Position numbers and translations under genes: made by a program. From Certhia americana (lineage: Eukaryota; Chordata; Aves; Passeriformes; Certhiidae), in contig CM031866.1 in the NCBI GenBank assembly GCA_018697195.1, forward strand, positions 5,219,418 to 5,283,417: a stretch of 64,000 nucleotides of DNA. The letters are read 5' to 3'. Positions 1 to 13,659 of this stretch are shown here, piece by piece (positions within the stretch are counted from its first letter, which is position 1; each line of letters opens with the position of its first letter). The notes below the pieces were generated by a model. That model had not been told where the DNA came from. It was given only the letters and a program-made list of their open reading frames with translations, and searched no databases.

Positions 1-2610
1 CTGGCTCCTCCTTCTGTCCCCCTGTCTCACAGATGATCTCCACTCCCCCAAATCCCAGAACCTACCCCACCTGGAAAGAATGCATGAATCTGGAACACAG
101 GCCAGCAATATATAAGCCAGGAGTAGGAGTAAAGTTATAGTAATTAAGGTGGAGTCCTGAAGGGATAGGTTAATGTTAGTTAGCTTTGAAAGAAATTGCA
201 AGAGTATGCTCAGACCTTATTAGTAGATATTCCCTGGGTAGAGAATATGTAAGATACCTGAAGAGTTAAGCTGAAAAATAAAAGCTTCAGCAAGGGCTAC
301 TTAGGTCTTAGGAAGGACAAAGAAGGATTTAGTTAGTCTGGTGAGAATTTTCTGTTGGAAAGATTCTTCCTGCTCCCTTTGCTCTCAGGGCAGGAGTCAC
401 CAGCTCCCCATCCCTGTCAGTAGGTGCTACATATAGACCATGACAAGTACAAGCCAGGCAATGATGTGCAGGACAGAAATTCCACTGTTGTCACTGAACT
501 GAGGCTGAGGTGCCTACACCAACAGAGAAAACCTGCTGTATAGGTGCCAAAGCAGGTACTGGAAGGAATTTGAATGGCTTACATAAGGCATCTGAAATGA
601 AGCAGCAGGGAAAGGCTGGTGGCCCAATGTCCAGCAGACCAGAACTTGTAGCAGAGTAAAAATACTGACAGTTATTCCACTGGATGTGCAGTATCTTCTG
701 GCTCTCACTTAATTTCTGTCCCTTCATCCTGAATTTGGAAGACAAAATAGGACGTAGCCCAGCAATTGTGTGCAGTTCTTGATCCAGTGTCTTCCTCCCC
801 CTAGGGAGGTGCTGAGGAGGGTCCAGTGGCAGCAAGGCCATGTGGATATGCTGCAGACCCTGAGGAAACAGCCAGTCCCTCTCTCCCCAGCCCTAGGGAA
901 AGACTACAGTGTCCTGAGCTGGCCTTGCTGCCTGGGCACAGCTTAAGGCTCTCAGCATGCACAGCGTGGATGCTTCTTTAGCTCTCTTTTTGTGCTGAGA
1001 TTGACAGTGTCCTTGACCCCGGTGTGTCACTCTGTCACAGTAATGCCCTGTGTGCCAGTCCTGGGGGACAGGCTGGGCATGTGCTGGGTGCTGTATAGGG
1101 TAAGCAGTGAGTGTTCATCCTCAAAATGCGGAGGTGGGGGAGCAGAGGAGAAGATGTGACCTCAGCAGATGCTCGAGCAGGAGAGGGGGAGGATGTGCAC
1201 TGCAACGAACCAAAGTTAGCACAAAAGAGAAAGTGTTAGCCTTGTCAATTGCTTAACAAATGCACTCAAATCTGCAGTGGGGGCTGACAGCAGCTCTGCT
1301 CTCCCAAACGCCTCAGCACACTGCCCTTGAGCTCTTCCCTTCAATTCCCCACACCTCAGCACTGCCTCCTGTGCAACCACACAGACCTTTCCTCTTCCCG
1401 AGGCTCTCAATGTGCATCCCCACCTGTTCTGCTCCCCCTTCATAACAAGCAGCACTCCTGAAGCATTCTGCATCTTCACAGCATTTCACAGACACCGACA
1501 CACATTGCCTCTCCAGGCCAGCAAATACTCTTTGACAGAAATTTGTGTCTTGCAATTTTAGTAGGAAAGGTTGAAAGAAAATGGTGTTGGCCCAGTGCTC
1601 TGGCTGGCAGAAAGCCAAATCAAGTGTGGAAAATCCAAACTGAGTATAATGAGAAGATTTTGTGCCCTATCGCACTGTTTGTGCAGGAATTCTGGTTAAT
1701 TGTTAAGAGTTGCTTATGCAGTGTTTCTTTTTATCCATAGATAATGTCTTGCAAAATGTGACTGTTAAAAAATACCATTTAAAACCCACAATTTTTTGCC
1801 TGTATTCAGTATCAATAAAATAGTCTACACAATCTTACATGACCATACTCCCTGATGTCAACACAGATGAAGCACCTGTCTTCCAGAAGAAACAAAATGT
1901 TTTCGAATCTGTCACCTTTCGCAAACAGAGCAGCCTTTTTTTTTCCCCCTGCTGTCTCATCTCAGAAGTACCTCTTGCCTGAATGACTCCAGTTTTGATG
2001 ATTAACCAGCCCATTTTCAAACATCTAGAAAATGCCTTTCCCAAACAGGGAAGGATCTGGATATTAACTCCAGCAGCGTTGTGCTCAAATACAGACCTGT
2101 TACTGCTGTTTGTTAATCATCTGGGGAGACAGCGTCTGCAAACAACTGTGCAGGGACTCTCTACAGGCTTTATAGAAGTGTTTATAGCTTCTTCTGTACT
2201 GCCAGTGAAAGGCAAAATCAGTGTTCATTGATACATGAAGTCTTCAGGCTTCATTTTGGAGATTTCTGCTGCAGAATAATAAGATGTACTGAAAGCACTC
2301 TTGTGTGCTCTGCTGTACCTCCTCAAACTCCTCTTCTCTGGCAGATCAGATGGATGGGGGGCTGCAGCCATTTGCATTTTTAAATAAAGTCGAACACTGT
2401 AAAGTGGAGCTTGGCTTTCTACAGCAGTGTGCTGAGCAGTTGGATTTGGTTGTATTTTGAGAAGCTTGAACTCTGCTCCAGTCTATTGCTGTCTCTTTTC
2501 TGAGCACAATTCCGAGTGCTCTAATAAATATTAAAACCATGGTTGTGCCTTTTCTCCAGCTGTAACTTGGATTTAGCTGACATCTGGCAGAATCTGACCC
2601 AAAGGTTGGA
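1..2610. other. Non-coding stretch, no gene recognised
   Basis: Ordinary AT-leaning vertebrate intergenic or intronic sequence. Open frames are at most 116 codons and occur on both strands with no recognisable domain, so I treat them as chance. The first bases (1-32) are pyrimidine-rich and end in CAG, which resembles a splice acceptor, but no exon can be followed from it. A poly-T/C run near 1936-1950 and an AATAAA at about 1814 are isolated. I see no repeat family here that I can name. Confidence 0.6.
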
Positions 2611-2726
2611 CAGAATCATAGAATGGTCATTGGAAGGGCCCTGAAAGACCATCTGGTTGTAATCCCCATGCCGTGGGCAGAGACCTTCCACCAGACCAGG
2701 TTGCTTAGAGCCTCATCAACCCTGGA
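2611..2726 (-). mobile_element. CR1 LINE 3'-end fragment
   Basis: The plus strand opens with CAGAATCATAGAATGG, the reverse complement of the ATTCTATGATTCT tail that ends avian CR1 LINEs. It continues with the usual antisense landmarks: an accession-like GGAAGGGCCCTGAAAGACCATCTGG block, CCATGCCGTGGGCAGAGACC, CCACCAGACCAGGTTGCT and CCTCATCAACCCTGGA. The element therefore runs on the minus strand and only its last ~115 bases survive, the usual 5' truncation of CR1. Small deletions and substitutions against the consensus I remember suggest an old copy. A 170-codon open frame from 2623 begins inside this antisense CR1 and is not a gene. The subfamily was not determined. Confidence 0.9.
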
Positions 2727-4971
2727 GATAGTCTGTGGTCAAGTTAGGGGCAGATATATAGGTATAAGGATATGTAGACAGAATGGTCTCAAGAACCTTC
2801 AGAAGCTCTGCAAGAAGCAAATGGAAAATCATAATATAATAAATAAATTAAAGCCAGCAAACAAGTGCAAAATCAAAAGAAATCAGAATAAATGTATCCA
2901 CAGGGGGCAATTTAGGGAAAAGCCACATAACTGGAGTGATGTTCCTTCCCTTCTCCTTTCACCCCTTATTGTTTTGCAGCTACAACCAGAAATGATCCTC
3001 CCTCTTCCCCAGGCTGAATTCAATCTCCTACCATGTCAGCAGCTGGCAGCTCCTTGGCATTCACAGAGACATTTTGGGCACTGCCAAGACTATTTGCATT
3101 GCCAGAGGAAGGATTGTTATCCACTGAATCAATGAAACCCGTGTCAAACTCAGCTGTCCTTCCAATAATCTGAGCACTTTACCTCTGCCTATGTCTGAAG
3201 AAATGATAAATATTTAGTGGCAGTGTGGCACAGTCTCAACACCATTGCTGTGGGTTTTGTGTGCTAGAGGTTGGTTCCCTGAATGGGAACCTGAAAGAGA
3301 TGCAATAGGTGTTTGAACTTGTTGATGTATTGATTTTGAGCTGGTGAAGTACAGAAAAACACCCTCCCTGTCTGGAAATATAGGGACAGTCACAAAGGTT
3401 AAAAATTCTGCAGTGGTGTCATTTAGGCTTGAGTTATAATACAACTACTGTTTTAGAGGTGTGTGGGGAAATTTTTCAGGTGACCTCAGTGAAGTTTGCC
3501 TAAGTTCCCTTTCTAGTAATGCTTTATCCAAACACATCCTCCATGCTACACAAATCCTGGCAGTTGGCCTGCTGAGTGGAGAGGGCTGAACACATGGCAG
3601 GCACCATGTGTGTGCAGTACACTTTGCCCCAAGCTGCTTGAAATCCCAAAGATTTCCAGAGACTTGCAAATGTTACACTAGGTTGGCCATTTCCACCCTA
3701 CCCAGTAATCTGAGTTTCCCCTCCAACTTCTGCCAGATTTTTAAACAGGGCTGGAGCAGCCCCTATTTATAAATACTCCACTTCTACACCAATATTTGGG
3801 ATTCCAGCTGATCAAATTCTGTCTGTTATGCCACTGTTTTGTTTATTATGTATTAATGCTTTTCAGCACCCACTTAACTTCTTTTCTTTCTTGTTATTGC
3901 TAGGTGACTCTTGCTAGGACACACTCAGACTATGGAGATTTACAGAAAAAAACCCTGTATTTTTCCCAAACCAAGAGTCCTGTAGCTCACAGCCTGCAGC
4001 GTTTCCAGGATGTGAAATAACACAGTCAGCAGGACAACATGTCAGTCACTAGCACAAGCCAAAAATAGCATGTGTAAGGCCAAATTCAAAGGGCTAAAAT
4101 GGTGCTCTTAGAGCAGATGTTTAAAAGCTTGTGCACAAGCTCTAGGCTTGTTAGCCAGCCTGGACCAACTGCAAAAGGCCTCTGGGAAGCATTAAAACTC
4201 TTGGCTAGCACACACACTTCTCTGTTGGAGGCACTGGAGATACCTTTTACTTAAAAATGAAAGTGGTAACTTGGGCTGAAGTCTTGCTCAGAGATCTCTT
4301 GAGCCAGAGATCCTGGCACCTGCCCTGATTAGGGACAAGTACTCATGAAGTGCAACCAGTTTGATTTCAGAAAGGGCTAAACATGGTTGAAGAGAATCTT
4401 GTTTTAAGGAGGATGGGGTAGAAAAAACTACTTGGAGAAATTCCATAAGTAAGAATAATAGATGGGAGGTTTTACAAGTGCAAAAGAAAATATATTGGAA
4501 GAATATAGAAGAAAGACCTCAAGATTCCTGGTTGAGATAACCCCAGTAGCAGCACTCAGCTCATGGCAATCCCAGCCTCACCTTGCATCCACTCCAACAT
4601 CTATGGAAGCACCAGGTCCTGACACATTCTCTGCAGGCAATATCCATGACTTTGTCTATCTTCCCATTCCCCCTACCTGATTTTCTAAAAACATATCCTG
4701 ATGAACAGCCCGTCCACCTTTACTGTTTCTGCCATACTTTTACTTCTGTGCATTCTCTGGCTACAACACTGTGTCTTTGGCTTGTTACCATGGCATGGAG
4801 GTGCCCTTCTGTGTCATTCACAGTGAGAAAGCAGAGGCCCTAATACTCCACATAACAATTTTACAGCCTAATGTGTGAAAACATGAGCTCATCGGGAAGC
4901 AGAAAGCCAGCATTCACCCTGAGCTATGGATGATTTCCTCAGTCACGAAACCTTTGGCCAGGCAGCACCAC

Positions 4972-5001
4972 TTTTTTTTTTTTTTTTTTTTTCTTTTTTT
5001 T
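4972..5001. repeat. Poly-T tract (T21, C, T8)
   Basis: A 21-T run and an 8-T run separated by a single C. Read on the minus strand it could be the A-tail of an old retroposed copy, but the sequence to its right (5002 onward) resembles no transcript I recognise, and I see no target-site duplication. A simple homopolymer is the safer reading. Confidence 0.85.
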
Positions 5002-6400
5002 ATCATCACAAGAAAAAAATACCATTGAAGCTTTTCCCAGGTGCCATATTCTACAAGTAACAGGCTGGGAGTTATGAGTCTCATTAGTCTCCGTGCCCTC
5101 TTTCCCAGACCTATGAAGACCAGTACATTATAAAGCGGGTTAGTTGAACTCAACAATGAACAATTTAGCTGGGTAAAGAACAGAGAAGAAATAGATTGGG
5201 ATAATATGGTGGAGGAAAACAAAATGAATTTATTTCCCCCAGCCTTAGCTGAAATTAGGTGCTTGTATTGGGTATCATCTAAGGGAAACCTCATGGTGGT
5301 GTTTGATCTTAGTCCCATGAAGAACAAGAGGGTTTTTTTGATAAAAAACAACCACTGTAGTATTGGAAATTCCACCCAAATACATAAAATTATTTTTTGT
5401 TCTCTCTGGCATAGCTAAGTAAGAGCACTACCAAGGGTAGATCGCAGAAGGCAGAGTATTGTAGAGCTATTTTCTTGCAGAATAAGGCAGGAAGAGAGAA
5501 ATGATCACTGTTGTGTCTGAAAAGATCAGGTTAAGTGCTGGAACAGAAATCCACTGAGGAATTAATTTGTAGACTTTGCAGAGAGTAAGGAAATTAAATC
5601 TAGCTAAATGAGTGATTCATATTTTTTCCCTTAACAGTAGTAAGCATTAAATCTTGAATTGGGAATACAGGGAAGCACTGATACACCATCCGTGTGTTAA
5701 CTGGCTCATTCATGCTGGAGCAAGGCTGTGGATAACAAGGAGCTTTCATTAATAGCTGATCTAAAAAGGAAGCAGTTTTAGTCAGCATTTGCCTTTTTCA
5801 GGCACTCCTGGGAGTGTAGCTTGTTTGAGCTGGGAGGGTTGTCCTGGGAGAACTGGTGGTACATGCAGGCCAGGAGGTCTCTCTCCTGATAGTGTCAATT
5901 TTAGGAGTGCTGTCTATGGATTTTACTCTTCCCAATACTTTGGCTCTGGGTTCCTGTCACCACCTGAGTTACCTACATTGTTCTGATTGTCTGGCACCTG
6001 GAAAAAACGGTTTTCAGGAATGAGGAGCCAGCAGTACAATGTGGTGCAGCTGGTGTAATCCTAGGAGTGAGAAAGAAGGCTGGCAGAAAACAAAATTTTG
6101 ACCTATATAGAGCAATCCATCTGTCCAGGGAAATACTTCTATACTTCCTAGAGTCAGCTTCTTCCTTTGCTTTACCTGTTGGTGTTCTGACAGAGATTTT
6201 CAGTGTTTTTACCAAAAGAATATTTTTCCCCCTGCTAGAACCCTTTTCCCCAAGATTATTTCCCAAAACATGGTGCTAGGGAAGACTCAGCCACCCAAAC
6301 TTGCCATTCTCATGTGGTTTTCAGCAGTCTCCTGGGAATTTCCTTAAGGCTGCCTTGCTCAGTCATTACATTGCCTTCCTGGCTGCTTTTTTCCCCATAG

Positions 6401-6422
6401 TTTTTTTTTTTTTTTTTTTTTT
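6401..6422. repeat. Poly-T tract (T22)
   Basis: Uninterrupted run of 22 T. No retroposed body is recognisable on either side. The open frames that cross it carry an artificial poly-Phe or poly-Lys segment. Confidence 0.9.
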
Positions 6423-7342
6423 CATTCAGCTGCTTGCAATTCACATGAACTATTGTATTAATAAACAGACCTTTCCCTTCACCAATCAGACAAACATATG
6501 GGATATGAAGCAATAAATGACAAAGCAGCCCCACATCTTTCATACTGTCATTGGCCTTCATGTCTTGCAGGAGAGGAATTTCATCCAGCTGGTTTCATCA
6601 CGGTTGAGTGATCTTTAGCATTAAATGCAGGGCAAAAGCTAAAGATCATGGCACCAGAATCCTTTGTACATAACGTTACAAATGACTTGCCTGCAAATGG
6701 AACGAAATGTCAGAAGATGATATCAAATAAATGAAGATATCACCACAACTACTCATGTGGAGCATAATGTCCCAGACCTTCTCTCTATTATTTCAAAAGC
6801 ACTCACATTTCAAAAGAATGGGGATTTCTTTTCTCTTCCTCATAGGGGAAACTGATGCTGTAGAATTGAAAATGTGATTGTGGTGCGTGCTGCGTGAGAA
6901 GCAGTCACTTGCTGCCTTGGAAACCTTGAAAAGGCCCTGTCTCTGATTCTAGTTTCTCTTTCTCTCACCCTCTAATTATATAAGCCCCACTCATTTAGGT
7001 TTGGACTCAGCCTGCTTTCCTTGCTGGTATCCATTACACCATTAGGCTGTTGCAGTGACAGAGTGACCCGGTGGGAGGGTAAAAATACCTCGTGGGTTAA
7101 TGGAGGAAGCAGGCTGTTTTCCCTGGATGAGCACTGCTGTAAATGGGATACAATGGAAGACATGCTCCCCTGTGCTACAGCAACAGCCACCCCTCCCCTT
7201 CCAACTTCAGTGGGGTTGAACTGGTAATTTGGATGTAATTGGGCACCTCTGATTCTGTTTAATGGGGCTCCTGATAAATGGCTCTCCTGCCTAATTGGTA
7301 CAGTTACCATAGGAGGGCCTGGCCCAAAGTGTGAAGCAATGC

Positions 7343-7422
7343 AGGCCCCTAACTCCCACTGAAATCAATTACACTGGAATCAATGAGAGTTAAACAGCTG
7401 AACAGCTTTTAAAATCTGGCCC
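7343..7422. repeat. Old palindromic interspersed repeat remnant
   Basis: The segment carries GGCCCCTAACTCCCACTGAA at its left end and AAAATCTGGCCCT at its right end, with AATCAATGAGAGTTAA between. This matches, from memory, an ancient archosaur/turtle repeat whose halves mirror each other around an ACTCCCATTGA...TCAATGGGAGT core and whose outer end reads like AAATCTGGCCC. The copy is diverged and its centre is partly lost. I do not know the database name; a short non-autonomous DNA transposon is the likely origin. Confidence 0.5.
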
Positions 7423-8758
7423 TCAGTCCCCCCCAGGGCCATAATTTATCAAAACACCAAATAAATGGCATGCCTGGTTGATTTCAATGGGTGTGATTGG
7501 TTTATGGGAGTTATTACTGGAAAGCCCCCAGCTTTTAATACACGGCCCCTGTTATTTTTCCAGGATTTCAGTCTGTTGATGCACAAGTGCAAAGCAAATG
7601 TACTAGAGTTTGACTCTGTTCCAGAAAGGCTGTCAGGTGGAGTCCAGCATACCTTTCAATTTTGACCATGATGAGGAAGGGGACAGAGTATTAGACAGAC
7701 CTCAGCTCTCATTCCATGCAGCCATATGTGCAAGTTCTTATCAGGGCAATTGATTTGGGGAAAAAACTCTGCAGTCTTTTCCCATCAAAAATCTCCTGAA
7801 CATCACTGGGCATAAAATCAGCAGTGACCTTGAGGATGGAGCCTTTTCTGCACATTGCTGACTGTGAAAGTGTCTGCACACAAAACCAGGAGACTGCCAC
7901 AAGTGCTTCATTCTTTAAAAGATAATTCAATTAGGATGTTCCAGTGCTTGCTGGCATGATCTTATTGCCCTGTTACAGCTTCTGAGCAGGGTACCTTATC
8001 TCTTATAGCTGTTGTGAAGTGCTTCACTGTTCTGCATTTCACAGTAGTACCAGATACTAAACTATGTCTCAGTCCCTACATCCCTGAGAAATGGAGAGTT
8101 GCACCAGGACTGCTACTGAAAGGATATTTTCTTCTGCAGGCATCAGTATTTAGGAGCATCCTGCAGTGAGTGGGATGTTAATATCTGATTTATGTCCCAA
8201 CATTGTAACACACAACTATTGTGTTTGATAGGTTAATCATGGGACATTTCAGTCAATTTTCTGCCTACACTTGTATTTCCTATGCCTGTTGATCCTTTGG
8301 CTTCAGGGTCTTCTCAGAGGTGTGAGTTGATAGGCAATTAGAAATTCTCTTTCCTGATGTGAATAGGGGTTGCAGCATGCTAGGTGGCCTTGGAGGGTGA
8401 CTGTTGAAACTCACCTTTTAGAATCCCTTTTAGAACCTCTGGGATGACAGAAGCATTATTTATAGACTCTGATGAATTAACTGAATTTCTTCGTTTACAA
8501 GGGTGCCTTGTAACCTGTCAAACCAGATGTCAAGTCTCAGTCTTTCAAAGTGTGACAAATAATTTCCATTCTGAGATGGCTTTACGTTGCTGATTAGACT
8601 GTTGATGGGCCATCAAAGACATCAGATTCTGGCATCTATTCTTGATGACAATATGTAAAATCTTCAGTGATCTACATATTGGCTCAGGGACTGACTTTGT
8701 TCTTTCCTGCTCAGAATAGCAGTATTTCCTCACCCCTCCAGAGAATGATATGTTTTTC

Positions 8759-8789
<31 letters not shown>

Positions 8790-10411
8790 GGTGGTGCAGC
8801 ATGGACAAAAGGCTTGAAGGTGTGAAAGAAAAGTAGTGACAAAAAGTTGCATCATTCCCAGCATAACTCGTGTTGGCAGTGTTTGTATTGCCCTGGTTAA
8901 AGATGCCAGCGTGCACTTGAGTTTGTCACACCGTGTGGCACGATCTGCTAACAGCTGTCCTGCCAGGGGGAAACCAGGCTTTTTCTCCTCTCATGATACC
9001 CCAGATCGTTTTTACTCATGCCAGCCACGTAGTTGGCTCCTGCCTAGAGCAAGGCACTAAGGAGGCAGTGTGGTTACTACTGAAGCCCCAGCTGCAAAGC
9101 ATGAGTCTTACATTCCCCAAAATACTTGTTGGATGGAAGGCAGATAAAGGTACAAGTAGTCTCTAGGTGTATTCCTTGAAAAATCAGAACACTTCATTCC
9201 ATCTGAGAAGAGATACAGGTCCTTGGAAAAGAGACTCCAGCCTCTTTGGAAATCACATTTCGAGTTCCTGCTGAAATGCTCTGTGCAACTGGTACTGAGC
9301 TGCTGCCAAGAGCTGAGATCACAGTTCGCCTGGCTTTATTTTCTCAGAGGTGCCTGGAAGTGGCTCATTTTAATAGCAGTGTATGTTTGGACTCACATAC
9401 TTTTTTTTCTTTCCTTCTAAATTTTTTCATGCTTTCTTGAGGCTACAGGCATGGTCTTCCATGAGCTGCTATTCCACAAACTGATCTGGGTCACACTCTT
9501 CCAGTGACAGCAACTGAGAGGTATCCATCAGTATCTTGCCTATTAATGATATTACACATCCATGAAGTTCCTTCAGATCCTCCCCACCTGTATTTATAAC
9601 AGACCCCATGTGGTGCCTTCTTTCATCTCTTTTTTCTTTGCTCCTAAACAGATGCATTTCTGACACTGGGAAATGTCTTGGTGAATTTCTGTATTTCCTA
9701 GAATGACCTTGTTGTCGTTATGACCATAGTATGTGAAAGACCTGAAACGCTTGCAACCTTGTAAAAATGAAAATAATAAATATGTAAATAATCTATGTTT
9801 ATTTATAACCTGGCAGAACTCAAACACCCAGATTCCAGCCAAAAAACTCTGCTATCAATGGTTCCAAATGGCTTAACACTTCAGAATTTCAAACACTAGG
9901 AGGAGATGAACACATACAAGAAGGACCTTTTTTGGGTTTTTTTTAGAACAATTGAATTGCCCATAATTTCCTCTCATTTTTTCACTTGCATATTTACAAG
10001 GCATTAAGCAACACACTCTTAATTACACAGAGGTTACTCAATATAAAAAGATGTATCTCCATTCCTCTCCATGACAGTTCACAGAAGCTCCACTCAGGTG
10101 GGAGTGGAGCCCACGTTAAAGATGCTGCCATGAGGGCCACTAAATATGTATGAATTTATTTAATTCTTTATTATAAAGTATGCCTGGACCAAAGGATTAC
10201 ACCAAGGAGTGAAATCAAATCAACTTAAAAAAGGGAAAAGTAAGAAGTCTCAAAATTAATACAACACAGCCCTTTCAGATCCTGTTTGTTTACTTTTTGT
10301 TTGTGGGTGGTATTTCCTTCGTTCCCCATCAATCATGCCAGCTATTGATATTTTTTCTGTCAGACACTAAGAGTATCAGACTGACTGACACTATCTATCT
10401 ATTGACTGCCT
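7423..10411. other. Non-coding stretch, no gene recognised
   Basis: Apart from the 29-T tract at 8761-8789, nothing nameable is seen. A TTGATTTCAATGGG string near 7478-7491 resembles the core of the old palindromic repeats but lacks flanking support. An inverted repeat with 9-bp arms (GCTCCACTC / GAGTGGAGC, 10087-10110) has a 6-base loop and could be chance. Open frames up to 123 codons are not family-like. Confidence 0.55.
8761..8789. repeat. Poly-T tract (T29)
   Basis: Uninterrupted run of 29 T, the second longest homopolymer in the window. The right flank (minus-strand upstream) shows no recognisable retroposed transcript. A tract of this length is likely length-polymorphic and prone to sequencing error. 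Confidence 0.9.
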
Positions 10412-10456
10412 CAGTTTTCAACCTTTTTGGATTTGCAGCCCCCTTGAGCATTTTCC
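10412..10456. mobile_element. Possible hAT-type DNA transposon terminus
   Basis: The string CAGTTTTCAACCTTTTTGG followed by GCAGCCCCCTTGAG resembles the terminal inverted repeat of vertebrate hAT-Charlie/MER5-like elements, which typically begin CAGTGGTTCTCAACCTTTTT and continue into GCCCCTT. No matching inverted terminus or 8-bp target duplication was found nearby, so this would be one end of a decayed copy. Chance resemblance cannot be excluded. Confidence 0.35.
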
Positions 10457-13400
10457 AGCTGAGGAATTTAAGCCAACTGACATGGATCATTAGCTTGAGT
10501 TACTCTTCATGTACCTGTCAGAAGTAAAGTAGAAACCTCAGAAGCCTTAGGTAGATAAGATACTGATTGTATGGGATAGATATTTACATCACACCATTGA
10601 TGTCTCAGGTACAATCAGCCTCTAGCTGGGTGAAATAATCGATAAGAGACCTGGCAGAAAATGCAGAATGAGATTGTTCTGGGCATTAGGAAGCCAGACC
10701 CATAGGTGGATCCATTTTCTGTCTCTCTGGGCTGAGACAGAATTTCCATGGGGACATTCACCCACTCAGGAGGACAGCTGTGATCCAGGCATCATTTGCA
10801 TGCTGGGTGGATGGATAAGGATTTAGGACAGCCCCTGCAACCTCTTGCAGGTTTGGGAGTTATAGGAGACTCTACCTCAGGTGCATCCAATCTCTATATT
10901 GAGTGCTTACCTCTTGGGCTTTATTACGCTTTATTTAGCACCTGAAATCATGTTGGAGACATATTCTCTTGGGACCCTCAAGAAACTAATTATACTCTCA
11001 TAAGCCTGCTAATTTAGTGTGTGCTTCCAGCCACTCCAGGCAGGCACCACCTGATGTGCAAATTATTGACTTGCATAACACTTGGGGACTTAATTTTCAG
11101 AGGTACCTTTGTGCCACGGGTATCAGGAGGGCACCTGATATTGCTCGTTTTCTTCTTCGCATCATTGCTCAAATAACTACAAGAAAACTATGTAGTCATG
11201 TGTAGAAACTCAGCATTTCTATGTTTCTCCAATGTCAGTCAGCTTTGCAGCCTCTGCTAGACTGAAGAGCTTTTTCCCAGTCAAAACCTACAAGCCGAAA
11301 TTTCAAGGGAGATCACATCCAGTAACTTGATATGGGTTCTTCACAGTCAAGAAGTTCAAGGGCACGTGGGTATATGAAGTTGTGTTGTTTAACTGACAGT
11401 TTAACCTAGTTTTGTCAAACTAATTAGGGTTTCTGTGAAGCTTTACTTTCCCTCTATTTCATTTAAGATTAAATTGCTAAGTATCTGGTTTAGGCTGGAA
11501 TATGATAAAACAATTTCTAAGCAGAAAAACTATCTTGATATAGTAGGAAAGAGCACTGCAACTTGTATCTGTCTTGGTTACACTATAGTAATCTGTGTGT
11601 AGACTAATCCTGGGAAGTTTGAGACATTCCTTTGTGGACACCATGCCCCAATGATGAAAGAGGAATGTTGGTATCCGCTCATGTTCCAAATGTTCTTAGG
11701 AGGTGTTAATGAAGCATTTCATTCTTTAATGGGACCACTGGGATTGCAGTTGTCTATGTTTTATTTTAAGTTTTGTTCATTTTCCAGGGATCAATACCTA
11801 GTTCCTAGAAAAGATACAAAAAATTCCAGTAATGTAAGGGAGAGAATTACTGTGTACCTTGAGGGCTGATATGTTGGTAATGAAATCTCCTCTGCAGAGT
11901 GAGCCAATTTTAAATTCTCCACAACATTGAACTTCCTTTTAAAGATGCAGAGCAGAAAGAAAAGTCATGTCATATAACAAATATCAAGACAGAAGCAGGG
12001 CCCAGTAGCTTATCACATACCTGTTTGGGACTCAGTCATTTAATAGCTCTGCTTCAGTGGTGCTCTGGCAAGTGAGATAAAAAGTCCAGTGCACAAGGCA
12101 ATCCAAGAGGCCACTAATATCTCAGAAAGTGATGCCAGGACTTGCTGTGACCTACTCTGCTTGATCTTCTCCAGAAGGGACTTTGTGTTTAATAGAAGCG
12201 GCATATATACTAGACAAAAGATTTTTTTGGCAAGATCTTGCTTTGGTCAGTTGAAATCCAGTTTCCATTACTTCAGGGCTTGGCATGAACAAAAGCTGCA
12301 GAACTTAAATGGTTTACAACCCACTTGTTGCATTTAAAAAAACCCACTTATATATTTTTGGTGCTGTAGTCTGGTTTTAATTGTCTGGATATCTTTTAGT
12401 ACAACAGGCTCATATGGAAAATTTTTACTCAACAGAGACAGCTACAAGAACCGATCCAGAAAGTGCTGTAGGAAAAGCCATGTTTTCCATGTGTCATTGC
12501 TGAGTCCTGTCCCCAAACCAGGTTCATGTCTATCATCTGACACTGTGAACTTTCCAATGGCATATAACAAATGTGCTTTGCTCTTCCTACCTCAAACCAT
12601 CTGGAAAAGCTGTTTCCAGCTGCTGTGTAAAACAGAGTAGGAAAGGCTGCAAATTTTCAGAAATACTTCTTTCCCTGCACTACTTTTGCCTGGGGTAAAT
12701 TTTGTTTTCTTCACAGTAGCCAGTGTAGGGCTGTTTTGGGTTTGTGTTGTTGATAACTCGGGGTTGTTTCTTTCTTGCTGAGTGGTGCTTTCACACAGCC
12801 AAGGCCTTTTCTTCTTCTCAACCCACCAGTGAGCAGGACTGGGGCACAAGGAGCTGGGAGGGGACACAGCCCCAGCTGCCCCAAGGGATATTCCAGACCA
12901 GATGGAGTCATGGTCATTGTAATATCAATTCAATATTTCGATGTAATTCAATATACATTGAAAATCAGTGTATAGAGCTGGGGGTAGAAGGAGGGGACAT
13001 TCAAAATGTTGGTATTTGTCTTCCCACATCATCATTACATGTGATGGAGCCTTGCACTCCTGAGGGTGGCTGAACACCTGCCAGCCCTCAGAAAGTGGCA
13101 AGTGAACTCCTTGTTTTGCTTTTTATTTGCACACGCAACTTCTGATTGACCTACTTACCTGTCTTCATCTCAATTCACAAGTTTTCTCACTTTCACTCTT
13201 TTGATTCTCTCTTCCATCCCACTGGGTGGAAACAAGAGGCTTCCACTGGGGCTAAGCCGCAGCATTCCTTTTCAAATATTTTCCAATTCAGCAAAAAAGA
13301 AGCACCTCAATCTGTTGCAATTCCCATGCAAATTCACAAGCTATCCAAACAAACCTTCCTTACCAGCCACCGTGCCTGCTTTTGTGTAGGGCTGGCTCCT

Positions 13401-13659
13401 CAGAAGGCCTTCTGGCAGCCCTGGTAATGCTTTGCTTGGCAGCAGCTCTATTTTAGATTTGTTTTTATTAAAAATTATGGCACATACCCCAGAATGAGAA
13501 TTTCAGCCTCTAAATTATGGTGCTGCACTGATGTGGTGGCTGCATTTTTTTCTAACTCCTATAACAGGATCCTTGTACATGTGGTTGGTAACATTTTTTT
13601 GTAAAGATTTTCCCCAATCTCTTGAGACATCAGAATTGGACATATGACTTTCCTGCATT

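Larger units (their letters stand above)
2727..7342. other. Non-coding stretch with two poly-T tracts
   Basis: No gene, RNA gene or nameable dispersed repeat seen apart from the poly-T tracts listed separately. Open frames reach 153 codons (minus strand, 4914-5375), but that one owes a lysine run to the poly-T at 4972-5001 and has no family resemblance. The interval is AT-rich with few CpGs. Confidence 0.55.

Noticed and set aside
2623..3135. 170-codon open frame, plus strand
   Set aside because: Begins inside the antisense strand of a CR1 tail and continues into unrelated sequence.
11090..11150. ATTTTCAGAGGTACC...GGCACCTGA as an old palindromic repeat
   Set aside because: Suggestive of the ATTTTCAGAGGTGC family but too diverged to defend.
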